Part shown: in pieces, positions 8,305 to 14,261 of the stretch
Position numbering within the stretch: position 1 is the first letter of the stretch
Layout of the letters: each line of letters begins with the position of its first letter
Virus record (IMG/VR): IMGVR_UViG_3300045141_000291
Location: 1 to 23,554 of that record
DNA: 23,554 bases
DNA from: a virus
Strand: one strand, 5' to 3'
Translations under genes and position numbers: made by a program
Notes under the pieces: model-generated
The model's input: only the letters and a program-made list of their open reading frames with translations
The model's database searches: none
What the model was told of the DNA's origin: nothing

Positions 8305-8789
8305 TGGACGAGCACACCCTCAACTTCGTCGAAGGCGACGGGATCTCGGTGCAGGCCGGCCCGAACCCGTCCGACCCCGACGTCATCGACGTCGAGATCA
8401 GCGCGCTCCCCGACGAAGACCCCCCCGCGGCCGTCCCGAGGCTGCTCGCAAGGCTGTACGGGCCGGTCCCCGGCTCCCCCGGCCCGTCGGGGATGTACCG
8501 GGTCCCGTACATCGACGGTGCCGCGGTCACGTTCACGCTGTCCCGCGCAGCCCTGCACCTCGAGACCGCCGGGTCGACAACAACGACGGTGCTCGTCGAG
8601 AAATCATCGGGGTCCGGCTCGTTCCTTGCTGTCCTCGTCGCGACGTTGACGCTCGCCGCGTCAGCGACCGAGGTCGACGTCACCACCAGCCTCGGCACCC
8701 TCACCAGCGGCGACCTGCTCCGCTGGCGGTGGGCCGCGCTCGGGACAGGCGCGCAGTCGTTCCACGCCCAGCTCGAAGGCAGCGCCTGA
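8304..8789 (+). CDS. Minor tail protein / tail fibre component, unrecognised
   Basis: 161 residues from ATG 8304, which shares a base with the upstream stop; a GTG at 8271 in the same frame would add 11 residues but gives a larger overlap. The first ~30 residues (LNFVEGDGISVQAGPNPSDP) look like the linker start of fibre proteins. A Pro/Gly-rich stretch (YGPVPGSPGPSGMYRVP) is followed by a beta-rich half (AAVTFTLSRAALHLETAGST, VLVEKSSGSGSF, LRWRWAALGTGAQSFHAQLE). This resembles small fibre accessory proteins carried behind minor tail genes. Function is inferred from position. Confidence 0.5.
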   Translation: MDEHTLNFVEGDGISVQAGPNPSDPDVIDVEISALPDEDPPAAVPRLLARLYGPVPGSPGPSGMYRVPYIDGAAVTFTLSRAALHLETAGSTTTTVLVEKSSGSGSFLAVLVATLTLAASATEVDVTTSLGTLTSGDLLRWRWAALGTGAQSFHAQLEGSA

Positions 8790-8790
8790 G

Positions 8791-9966
8791 ATGGCTGTCG
8801 CGTTCCGCGCCGCCGGCGCTTTCGCCTCGAACTCGTCCGGCAACCCGGTCATCAGCTACCCGGCCGGTGTCGCCGCCGGCGACCTCCTGATCATCCAGTA
8901 CATGGTCGGCAACTCCAGCACCGTCGCCACGACTCCGTCCGGGTGGACGCTCCTGCTCGGCCCCACCGCGACGTCCGATGGCTCCCAGCCCGCGAGGGCA
9001 TACGCGTACTACAGGGTCGCCGGTGGCAGCGAACCCTCGTCGGTCACGTTCGCGCACACCGGCTCGAGCGGTCAAGCGGGCGGGATCATGAGCGCCTACA
9101 CAGGCGCCGACCCGGCAACCCCGATCAACGTGTCCACGACGGCGGGGACGGAGACGAGTGGCACGACCCAGACGGCCCCGTCGGTCACGACGACGGTCGC
9201 GAACACGCGGCTGCTCCACATGTACTGGATCACCGGCAATACCACGGTGACCCAGAATGCGGCCGACACCGAACGGTACGACACAACTTGGGCGGCCGTG
9301 TTCGAGACGTTGGAGGTTGCCGACAAGGCGCAAGCCGCGACCGGCGCCACGGGAACGTCAGGGGCGACCTACGCCACATCCGTCACTGGCGGGCTGGCCG
9401 CGACGATCGCGGTCGCGCCGATCAGCGCCGTCGCCCCGACAGCCGACTTCAGCGGCACACCAACATCAGGGACAGCCCCGCTCAGCGTCGCGTTCACGGA
9501 CGCGTCCACCGGCACCCCGACGAGCTGGGCGTGGACGTTCGGCGACGGCGGAACCTCGTCGTCGCAGAACCCAACGCACAGCTACACCACCCCCGGGACG
9601 TACACCGTGGCGCTCGTCGCGACGAACGCCACAGGGTCGAACACCAAGACCCGGACCGGGTACGTCACCGTTGGCGGCGCCCCGACAGCCGACTTCAGCG
9701 GCACACCCACGTCGGGTGTGGCGCCGCTCAGCGTGACGTTCACCGACACGAGCACGGGCACCCCGACGTCGTGGGCGTGGACGTTCGGGGACGGCGGCAC
9801 CAGCTCGAGCCAGAACCCAACGCACAGCTACACCAGCTCGGGTGTCTACACCGTCACCCTCGTCGCGACGAACACGGCCGGTTCGAACACCAAGACCCGC
9901 ACCGGGTACGTCACCGTCACGGAAACCATCTCGTACGCGTCCGGGGGAGGGATCGAGATCTGGTGA
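8791..9966 (+). CDS. Tail protein with two PKD repeats
   Basis: 391 residues. Residues 1-~215 are a strand-rich, Ser/Thr/Ala-rich domain with an internal TPSGWTLLLGPT motif common in phage and surface adhesins. Residues ~216-295 and ~298-378 are two PKD domains, each with the hallmark pattern (SWAWTFGDGGTSSSQNPTHS, YT, G.YTV.LVATN..GSNTK). PKD domains act as surface spacers or bind carbohydrate or protein. The two copies are nearly identical in DNA, so they are a recent duplication. Placed between the tail fibre genes and the endolysin, it is probably a tail fibre or host-adhesion protein. Stop overlaps the next GTG (GTGA). Confidence 0.75.
   Translation: MAVAFRAAGAFASNSSGNPVISYPAGVAAGDLLIIQYMVGNSSTVATTPSGWTLLLGPTATSDGSQPARAYAYYRVAGGSEPSSVTFAHTGSSGQAGGIMSAYTGADPATPINVSTTAGTETSGTTQTAPSVTTTVANTRLLHMYWITGNTTVTQNAADTERYDTTWAAVFETLEVADKAQAATGATGTSGATYATSVTGGLAATIAVAPISAVAPTADFSGTPTSGTAPLSVAFTDASTGTPTSWAWTFGDGGTSSSQNPTHSYTTPGTYTVALVATNATGSNTKTRTGYVTVGGAPTADFSGTPTSGVAPLSVTFTDTSTGTPTSWAWTFGDGGTSSSQNPTHSYTSSGVYTVTLVATNTAGSNTKTRTGYVTVTETISYASGGGIEIW
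9435..9917 (+). repeat. Tandem duplication of the PKD-coding segment (2 x ~237 bp, period 246)
   Basis: The segments 9435-9671 and 9681-9917 align without gaps at an offset of 246 bases (82 codons). Most differences are single bases, many in third positions. Such a repeat can expand or contract by recombination and so alter fibre length. Confidence 0.8.
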
Positions 9967-10850
9967 CCGACTGGTGGCAAACCGCGTATAAGGGCGGCCC
10001 GATGGTCCCCGTCCCCGGGTTCCCGCGGGAGCTCCACGTCGGCGACCCCGACGGCCCCGACACCGTCGCGTACAAACGCACCGTCTGGCGTGCCGGACGG
10101 TGGCAGGGTCCCGCCAGCCGGTTCGACGACAGCTACAGCGACGGCTTCGCGAACGGCGCCGGCCCCAACGTGGTCGACACAGGTGTCGCCGGGGTGCAAC
10201 GGCAGCAGAACATGCCCGACACCGGTGTGATCGACCAGGCGACGTTCAACACGCTCCGCTCGATCCGCGTCCCCGAAGGGAAACCCCACGCCGGTGAGCT
10301 GGCGATGGACGCGAACGCCCAGAACCTGATCGCGCTCGCCTACCAGCAGTTCCACGCCCCGCCGCCGCCGAAGCAGACGACCCGGGAGCGGGCCCTCGAC
10401 GGCGCGACCGGGTGGCTGGGGTACACCGAGAGCCCCGCCGGGTCGAACCACACCACCTTCGGCGAGTACTACGGGATGGATTTGCAGCCGTGGTGCGCCA
10501 TGTTCGTCACGTACTGCTACGAGGTCGAGGCTGGCGGCTCACCGAGCTTCGCTCGCGGCTCCCGGTACGCGTACGTCCCGTACATCGTCTCCGACGCTGC
10601 GAAGGCCACCAACGGCCTCACGATCACGCAGGCGCCCATCCCCGGCGACCTCGTCTGCTACGACTGGGAACAGGACGGCACGTTCGACCACGTCGAGCTG
10701 TTCGAGTCAGGGTCGCCGGGCTCGTTCAGCGCGGTCGGCGGCAACACCAGTTCTGACAACAATGGGAGCCAGAGCAACGGTGGCGGCGTCTACCGGCGGC
10801 AACGGTCGAACTCGCAGGCGTCGGTGCTGTTCGTCCGGGTCGCCGAGTGA
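9963..10850 (+). CDS. Endolysin: peptidoglycan-binding domain plus CHAP domain
   Basis: 295 residues from GTG 9963, overlapping the PKD gene stop. Residues ~25-115 contain a PG_binding_1-like domain (GVAGVQRQQNMPDTGVIDQA, TFNTLRS). A Pro-rich linker (HAPPPPKQ) leads into a CHAP domain (~residues 140-290). The catalytic Cys is Cys178 in PWCAMFVTYCYE, and the His is His243 in TFDHVELF. CHAP enzymes cleave peptidoglycan amide bonds. There is no signal peptide, so release needs a holin; three small membrane proteins follow directly. The lysin lies right behind the tail genes, as in many actinophages. Confidence 0.85.
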   Translation: MTDWWQTAYKGGPMVPVPGFPRELHVGDPDGPDTVAYKRTVWRAGRWQGPASRFDDSYSDGFANGAGPNVVDTGVAGVQRQQNMPDTGVIDQATFNTLRSIRVPEGKPHAGELAMDANAQNLIALAYQQFHAPPPPKQTTRERALDGATGWLGYTESPAGSNHTTFGEYYGMDLQPWCAMFVTYCYEVEAGGSPSFARGSRYAYVPYIVSDAAKATNGLTITQAPIPGDLVCYDWEQDGTFDHVELFESGSPGSFSAVGGNTSSDNNGSQSNGGGVYRRQRSNSQASVLFVRVAE

Positions 10851-11026
10851 TCGTCGCCCGCATCAGCGACGAGGCGCTGATCACCGTCAACAGCCTCGAG
10901 CTGATCGGGATCATCTACCTCGCGGTCGCGGTCAGTTTCCTCCGCGAGAAGATCGCGCGGATGGAAGGGAAGCTCGAGGGCAAGCGGGAGGAGGAGCAGC
11001 AGGAACGTGATCGCCGCCACGGTTGA
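10847..11026 (+). CDS. Small membrane protein, candidate holin 1
   Basis: 59 residues, GTG at 10847 overlapping the endolysin stop (GTGA). One hydrophobic segment, about residues 16-32 (SLELIGIIYLAVAVSF), is followed by a highly charged tail (KLEGKREEEQQERDRRHG) that would stay in the cytoplasm. One membrane segment with a charged C-terminus right after the endolysin fits a type III-like holin or a holin partner. Its last 20 bases overlap the next gene. Holin role is inferred from position and topology. Confidence 0.65.
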   Translation: MIVARISDEALITVNSLELIGIIYLAVAVSFLREKIARMEGKLEGKREEEQQERDRRHG

Positions 11027-11279
11027 CTGGAAAGTGCTCAGCATCGCCGCGGTGCTCCTATTGGTCGCGATGGTGCTGCTGTACCGGATGATGAGCCGCG
11101 ACCCCGACGTCCGTCGTACCCGGTACGGGTTCTTCGTCGAACGCGACCGCTACGACCAGGAGCCGGGCTGGCCCGAGCTGCACCCGCCCGTGGAGCGGAC
11201 GTTGCCGCGGTGGCCCGACACGACCGCCGAGCTCGAGCCGCAGCCCGAGCCCGGCGACCCGCCCAAGACACCCGATTGA
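11007..11279 (+). CDS. Small membrane protein, candidate holin 2
   Basis: 90 residues, GTG at 11007 preceded by a GGGAGGAGGAGCAGCAGG purine tract. An N-terminal membrane segment (~residues 8-26, WKVLSIAAVLLLVAMVLLY) is followed by a basic patch (RMMSRDPDVRRTR) and a Pro/Glu-rich cytoplasmic tail (ELEPQPEPGDPPKTP). It sits in the lysis cassette between two other membrane ORFs, so it is probably part of the holin system (holin, antiholin or pinholin partner). Which of the three makes the lethal hole cannot be told from sequence. Stop overlaps a TTG start (TTGA). Confidence 0.65.
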   Translation: MIAATVDWKVLSIAAVLLLVAMVLLYRMMSRDPDVRRTRYGFFVERDRYDQEPGWPELHPPVERTLPRWPDTTAELEPQPEPGDPPKTPD

Positions 11280-11347
11280 TCGAGACGGTCCTGTGGGTGC
11301 TCGTCGTGCTGCTCGCCCTCGCGGTGCTCGCGTCGCTGCGGCGCTAG
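11276..11347 (+). CDS. 23-residue single-span membrane micro-protein in lysis cassette
   Basis: TTG at 11276 overlaps the previous stop (TTGA) and the frame runs to TAG 11345. The product is almost all one transmembrane helix (ETVLWVLVVLLALAVLASL) ending in two arginines, so it would orient with its C-terminus inside. Overlap with the upstream stop, hydrophobicity and place in the lysis block support a real gene, though an ORF this short could arise by chance in GC-rich DNA. A pinholin-like or holin-regulatory role is a guess. It ends three bases before the convergent leftward gene. Confidence 0.5.
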   Translation: MIETVLWVLVVLLALAVLASLRR

Positions 11348-11350
11348 CCC

Positions 11351-11704
11351 CTAGTAGCAGTTGGCGTTACGGACTTTCAGCAGTCTGAAGTAGCCCCGCG
11401 GCGATGCCTTCACCGCCCGATAGCGGCCGTCCGAGCAGTACGCGCCGTTGTAGCTCCACGAGCAGTCGAACGTGGTGAACACCTCGTACGGGACCTCACC
11501 GCTATGACCGAACCGCGGGATCCCCTCACAGTAGGCATGGTCGACGCCCCTCTCGAGCGAACTGTTGGCGTCGGTCTCCTCGATCATGTAGGACGTCCCC
11601 GGAATCCACGAACCGTTGCCCGAGCTCGGGCGGGCACCAGCGCTCGACGCGAACACACACACCGCCAGAGCGACCATCAGGGTCGCGAGAACAGCAGCCT
11701 TCAT
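11351..11704 (-). CDS. Secreted cysteine-containing protein (candidate lysogenic-conversion gene)
   Basis: 117 residues on the reverse strand. ATG 11704 is preceded by AAAGGAGA at good spacing; a longer in-frame start (11782) would put the signal peptide inside, so it is rejected. Residues 1-~23 (MKAAVLATLMVALAVCVFAS) form a signal peptide ending in SAGA-R. The mature part has four cysteines (YCEGIPRF, TFDCSWSY, AYCSDGRY, NANCY), enough for two disulfides, and no catalytic motif that I recognise. The gene is convergent with the lysis block, so it is not in the late operon. It is a candidate for expression from the prophage and export to the cell surface. Confidence 0.7.
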   Translation of the reverse strand: MKAAVLATLMVALAVCVFASSAGARPSSGNGSWIPGTSYMIEETDANSSLERGVDHAYCEGIPRFGHSGEVPYEVFTTFDCSWSYNGAYCSDGRYRAVKASPRGYFRLLKVRNANCY

Positions 11705-11876
11705 CGAAGTCTCCTTTGTTGTCCAGTTCCCCCGCCGGCTGACCCGCCGGGGTTCACACGTGAAGGTAGCGGGAACGCTCAACGGCAGGTATCCCCCATC
11801 TGGGGTGTCCGGGGTGGGCTACCGTCAGGGGTCGGCCGGCCGCCGAGCTCTGTCCAGTGCTTGGCGCCCGGCCGGC
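11705..11876. promoter_or_regulatory. Gap between leftward HTH gene and leftward secreted-protein gene
   Basis: 172 bases without a convincing ORF. It should carry the promoter of the secreted protein. Visible features are short GC inverted repeats (CCCC ATCT GGGG near 11796; CCGGC/GCCGG near 11735) that may end transcription of the HTH gene or shape the leader. No clear -35/-10 pair was found. Confidence 0.3.
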
Positions 11877-12101
11877 TTATCCCTCGGCGAGCTGCTCGCC
11901 TTTTTCGCGCCACCCTTGCACGGTCGGGTGCGGCACCCCGATCGCTTTGCCGAGCGCGCGGTCGCTCCACCCGTCCTGGCTCGCCCGGAACGTCGCCAGG
12001 TACAGCGCCTCCTCGGCCTCGAGCGCGGCTTGGCGGGCGTCCGTCACCGCGTCGTACAGCTCGCGGACACGGTCGGCGCTCTCCTGGGGCGGGTCGGCCA
12101 A
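11877..12101 (-). CDS. Small helix-turn-helix protein, candidate repressor or Cro-like regulator
   Basis: 74 residues on the reverse strand from TTG 12101; in-frame TGA at 12131-12129 lies just upstream and no ATG or GTG occurs between, so TTG is the only usual start. Residues ~3-45 are a helix rich in Ala and Glu (VRELYDAVTDARQAALEAEE). Residues ~45-70 form a helix-turn-helix (WSDRALGKAIGVPHPTVQGW, REKGE). It is divergent from the excisionase/integrase genes across a control region with a perfect palindrome 38-55 bases before its start. That place is where phage switch regulators sit. No other repressor was found in the window. Confidence 0.6.
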   Translation of the reverse strand: MADPPQESADRVRELYDAVTDARQAALEAEEALYLATFRASQDGWSDRALGKAIGVPHPTVQGWREKGEQLAEG

Positions 12102-12138
12102 TGTCCGTGCAGGTTGGCCGAAAGTACGTCATATTCGT

Positions 12139-12156
12139 TGCATGGCCTCTCATGCA
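12139..12156. promoter_or_regulatory. Perfect 6-6-6 palindrome, candidate operator
   Basis: TGCATG, six bases, CATGCA. It lies 38-55 bases upstream of the leftward HTH start, over the position expected for its -35. It could be an autoregulatory operator. Binding is not shown. Confidence 0.4.
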
Positions 12157-12326
12157 GTGGTAGCCTCCGCGCGTCCCGAGACGCCGGCAAGCTGTTGGTT
12201 GGCTTGGTGCTGTGGCTGACGCCGTCGGGTGTGACCGGAGCGGAAGGGCGGCGCATGGCGGCGGCGGCAGGGACGGCAGGCTCTCATCGATCTTTCATAG
12301 TTGCCGCAAAATGCGGGCAGTTCCGC

Positions 12327-12406
12327 TGTCCCCGTCTGTCCCCGTCTGTCCCCCGCACGCACCTGCTGTCCCCGTTTGTCCCCGTCTGTCCCCGTTTGTC
12401 CTGTCG
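12327..12406 (+). repeat. Eight 10-bp units in exact register, consensus TGTCCCCGTY
   Basis: Units begin at 12327, 12337, 12347, 12357, 12367, 12377, 12387 and 12397. Five are TGTCCCCGTC or TGTCCCCGTT. The third (TGTCCCCCGC) and eighth (TGTCCTGTCG) are diverged, and the fourth is lost in sequence but keeps the 10-base spacing. One unit per helical turn would place bound proteins on one face of DNA. It ends 22 bases before the excisionase-like start. Operator, excisionase/integrase arm or iteron are all possible. Confidence 0.75.
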
Positions 12407-12428
12407 AGGGAACCGGTAAACCGGGGCG

Positions 12429-12635
12429 ATGACCGCGAACGGGAACGGGAACGGGAGGCTGCTCACCGTCACCGAGGTCGCGGACTGGCTCGGCGTCAGC
12501 ACAAAAACGGTTGTCCGCTGGACACGTAACGGGAAGCTCCCGTTCGTCAAGCTTCCCGGCGGCCGGCTCCGCTACGACCCCGCCGAAATCCAGATGTGGA
12601 TCGAGGCGCACCACGGCAGCGAGCAGAACGCATGA
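12429..12635 (+). CDS. Excisionase-like MerR-type HTH protein
   Basis: 68 residues, ATG. Residues ~11-60 match the helix-turn-helix 17 / excisionase family: LLTVTEVADWLGVSTKTVVR, W, then NGKLPFVKLPGGRLRYDP and a closing EIQMWIEAHH. Such proteins are recombination directionality factors or small DNA-binding regulators. The gene overlaps the integrase by ATGA and immediately follows the 10-bp repeat array, so it may bind there. Small basic proteins of this type beside an integrase usually favour excision; a purely regulatory role is the alternative. Confidence 0.75.
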   Translation: MTANGNGNGRLLTVTEVADWLGVSTKTVVRWTRNGKLPFVKLPGGRLRYDPAEIQMWIEAHHGSEQNA

Positions 12636-13771
12636 GTACCATCCTGGCCGACAACAAGAAGCCCGGCGCCGCCGAAACGGCCCGGGCACGGCACAGGAGG
12701 TCTCAGCTCCCATGCTCGACCGATCCTACGGCAGCACCGCTCGAGGTGGCGCTGCTCACACTCGCCCAGGCCCGGGCGATCCTGGCGGACCCGATGCGTG
12801 ACCTGGCGTACCTCGACACGCGACTCGGGCCGACGGTGGCCGCGTACATCGCGTGGAAGAAACTCGGCCGGCCCGCCAAGACCACGATCGACACCTACGA
12901 GCGTCGGCTCGCTCGGCTCGCGGTCGGGCTCCCCCCCGGTGTCGGGATCGCCGAGCTCGACGTCGCCGACCTCAGCCTGTACCTGAACACGGTGCCGCCG
13001 GACAGCTGGCAGCACGACCGGACGATCATCAACGGGTTCATCAAGTGGGCGATCATGTACGACCACCGCCCCGCGAAGAACCCGATCGAGTTCCTGCCGA
13101 AGATGCTGCCGGCGCCGCAACGCACGATCAAGGTGTTCGCCGAGCACGAGATCGACTCGATCATCAACGCCGCCCGCTTCATGGACGATCCTGTCCGTGA
13201 CGTCGCCCGCGCGCAGCTGATGATCGATTCGGGCTGCCGCAAGGCCGAGCTCCGGATGCTCCAGCACCAGCACATCAAGCCGGGGAAGAGGCTGATCGAA
13301 GTGATCGGGAAGGGCGACAAGGAACGCGAGATCCCGATCCACGGCGATTTCTGGCTCGCGTACGAGCACAGCCTGCTCGAGCCGATCCCGAAGCTTGACC
13401 GGCTCCCCGAGCCCGACGACTTCTTCTGGTTCCCGATGCGGATCGCGGGTGAGTACAAGGGCCGCGATCGGCAGGTGACCCGGGCCTACCCCGAGAAGCC
13501 GATGGGTCAGCGCAGCTTCCACGAGTGGTGGGTGCGGCTGATCGATCACGCCGGCGTCACCTACAGGAAGCCGCACACCACGAGGCACACCTACGCGACC
13601 GCCGCGCTCGAAGCCAGCGACGGGGACATCTACGGCGTCAAGGAGCTTCTCGGCCACGCCTCGGTCTCGACGACCGAGCTGTACCTGCACGCGGGGAAGA
13701 AGGCGAAGGAATCGGTCGCGCGGAAGCTCGCCGCGGCGCGTCGCCTGACCCGCGAGGATCGCCCGTCGTGA
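12632..13771 (+). CDS. int: Tyrosine integrase
   Basis: 379 residues from ATG 12632 (ATGA overlap). Residues ~70-165 are the SAM-like core-binding domain (GPTVAAYIAWKKLGRPAKTT...YERRLARL). The catalytic domain shows the full set: Arg203 (DSGCRKAELR), Lys227 (VIGKGDKEREIPI), His315 and Arg318 (PHTTRHTYAT), His342 (LLGHASVSTTE) and Tyr351 (TTELYLHAG). It would recombine attP with a host attB. The N-terminal ~65 residues have no evident AP2-like arm-binding motif but are basic. A tRNA-like site follows 77 bases after the stop, and the repeat-separated gene array begins there. Confidence 0.93.
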   Translation: MSTILADNKKPGAAETARARHRRSQLPCSTDPTAAPLEVALLTLAQARAILADPMRDLAYLDTRLGPTVAAYIAWKKLGRPAKTTIDTYERRLARLAVGLPPGVGIAELDVADLSLYLNTVPPDSWQHDRTIINGFIKWAIMYDHRPAKNPIEFLPKMLPAPQRTIKVFAEHEIDSIINAARFMDDPVRDVARAQLMIDSGCRKAELRMLQHQHIKPGKRLIEVIGKGDKEREIPIHGDFWLAYEHSLLEPIPKLDRLPEPDDFFWFPMRIAGEYKGRDRQVTRAYPEKPMGQRSFHEWWVRLIDHAGVTYRKPHTTRHTYATAALEASDGDIYGVKELLGHASVSTTELYLHAGKKAKESVARKLAAARRLTREDRPS

Positions 13772-13777
13772 CAACAG

Positions 13778-13786
13778 TTATCCACA
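13778..13786 (+). promoter_or_regulatory. Perfect DnaA-box sequence
   Basis: TTATCCACA matches the DnaA-box consensus exactly, seven bases after the integrase stop. A lone box may be fortuitous or could assist host-driven replication; no cluster of boxes or AT-rich unwinding region was seen beside it. Confidence 0.4.
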
Positions 13787-13848
13787 GCCGGAGATTTTGT
13801 TGCGATAGGGCGTCTCGCAAACCCGCATGGTTGCGTTATTTAAGGCGC

Positions 13849-13875
13849 CTAGCGGATTCGAACCGCTGTTACAGG
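13849..13875 (+). repeat. T-arm-like repeat R1 (att core copy)
   Basis: CTAGCGGATTCGAACC followed by GCTGTTACAGG. First of eight like-oriented copies and the only one whose T-stem pairs fully (AGCGG/CCGCT). It is not near any start codon. Confidence 0.75.
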
Positions 13876-13893
13876 CATAAGGCCCGAAAGTCA

Positions 13894-13920
13894 CAAAACC
13901 CTGCAAAACACGGGGTTTTG
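13894..13920 (+). terminator. Hairpin CAAAACCC / GGGTTTTG, likely bidirectional terminator
   Basis: An 8-bp perfect stem (13894-13901 with 13913-13920) has a GC core and an A4/T4 outer part, so each strand ends in GGGTTTT. It lies 120 bases behind the integrase, after the att core, and could end integrase transcription and that of anything arriving leftward. Confidence 0.55.
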
Positions 13921-13939
13921 GGGTGAACCAGCGTTCAAG

Positions 13940-14021
13940 CTTGGCGAGGGGTGAAGCACACCCCGCTACTCAGGCGGGCGGGATGAGGGCGCTGAAGCAC
14001 CCTCCCCGGCCCCTCGCCGAG
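13940..14021. ncRNA. Highly structured non-coding element between R1 and R2
   Basis: A 12-bp outer stem (13940-13951 pairs with 14010-14021, one G-U) encloses further hairpins: GGGGTG/CACCCC at 13948-13964 (an alternative to the outer stem) and GAGGG/CCCTC at 13985-14004, extended by GGG/CCC beyond a 2-base bulge. GCTGAAGCAC-type words occur twice. No convincing protein is encoded. It could be a small RNA or a folded recombination site; transcription is not shown. Confidence 0.4.
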
Positions 14022-14030
14022 ATCGCCTTC

Positions 14031-14057
14031 TTAGCGGATTCGAACCAGCGTTACCGG
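14031..14057 (+). repeat. T-arm-like repeat R2
   Basis: TTAGCGGATTCGAACC then AGCGTTACCGG. It supplies the stop codon (TAA on the reverse strand, 14053-14051) of the leftward gene that follows it. 182 bases from R1. Confidence 0.75.
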
Positions 14058-14206
14058 CCGACCGGCGTTAGCTCCGCCAGCGCCTCTTCGATCAGCTTCC
14101 GCGCTTCCTCGATCTTCGGGAGCGGCGAGTCATCGATCCAGTGCGCCGACTCCGCGTCGGACAGAAGGTCGTCTAGCCGTTCCAGCAGTTCGCGGATCTC
14201 AGGCAT
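14051..14206 (-). CDS. 51-residue helical hypothetical protein, cassette between R2 and R3
   Basis: Reverse strand, ATG 14206, TAA within repeat R2. The product opens MPEIRELLERLDDLLSDAES and continues with PKIEEARKLIEEALAELTP: two amphipathic helices separated by HWIDDSPL. Composition is clearly protein-like, whereas the opposite strand gives Ser/Arg-rich sequence. Its start lies 10 bases from R3. No family recognised. Similar small two-helix proteins occur in phage accessory regions. Confidence 0.6.
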   Translation of the reverse strand: MPEIRELLERLDDLLSDAESAHWIDDSPLPKIEEARKLIEEALAELTPVGR

Positions 14207-14215
14207 GCCATGACG

Positions 14216-14242
14216 CTAGCGGATTCGAATCCCAGAAAACGG
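14216..14242 (+). repeat. T-arm-like repeat R3
   Basis: CTAGCGGATTCGAATCCC then AGAAAACGG. Preceded by ATGACG, so a rightward reading would start ATG-ACG-CTA, but the genes on both sides run leftward. 185 bases from R2. Confidence 0.75.
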
Positions 14243-14261
14243 CCGGAGGCCGACGATGTGA

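Larger units (their letters stand above)
12102..12428. promoter_or_regulatory. Divergent control region between leftward HTH and rightward xis-like/int genes
   Basis: 327 bases without a supported gene. It contains the TGCATG/CATGCA palindrome (12139-12156), a short imperfect inverted repeat (TGCCGCA AAA TGCGGGCA, 12302-12319) in the only A/T-richer patch, and the 10-bp phased repeat array at 12327-12406. Divergent promoters must lie here; no strong sigma-70-type pair is obvious. A weak TATGAC (12128-12133, reverse strand) could be the -10 of the leftward promoter. Confidence 0.5.
13772..13890. other. attP: Probable attP region
   Basis: Directly follows the integrase. On the reverse strand 13843-13867 reads as a tRNA 3' end: T-stem AGCGG, loop TTCGAAT, T-stem CCGCT, then AGGCGCC as acceptor strand. 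The T-arm pairs perfectly. The left flank has three TTGCG/CGCAA words (13800-13804, inverted at 13816-13820, 13831-13835), possible arm sites. Tyrosine integrases commonly use tRNA 3' ends as attB. Only the 3' part of a tRNA is present, so this is an att core, not a tRNA gene. Confidence 0.6.

Noticed and set aside
12327-12406. CRISPR array
   Set aside because: Units are 10 bases, contiguous, without spacers.
12572-13774. 400-residue leftward ORF opposite the integrase
   Set aside because: Arg/Asp/Val-rich composition typical of the antisense of a GC-rich gene; the integrase with all catalytic residues is on the other strand.
13849-13875. Complete tRNA gene
   Set aside because: Only T-arm and acceptor 3' strand are recognisable; no D-arm or anticodon arm could be placed.
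13924-13936. Partial repeat GAACCAGCGTT resembling R2
   Set aside because: Lacks the CTAGCGGATTC half; too short to count as a copy.
13923-14213. Rightward 96-residue ORF across R2
   Set aside because: Ser/Arg-rich shadow of the leftward gene at 14051-14206; its junctions (GTGA, ATGA) come from the repeats. Kept only as part of the array argument.
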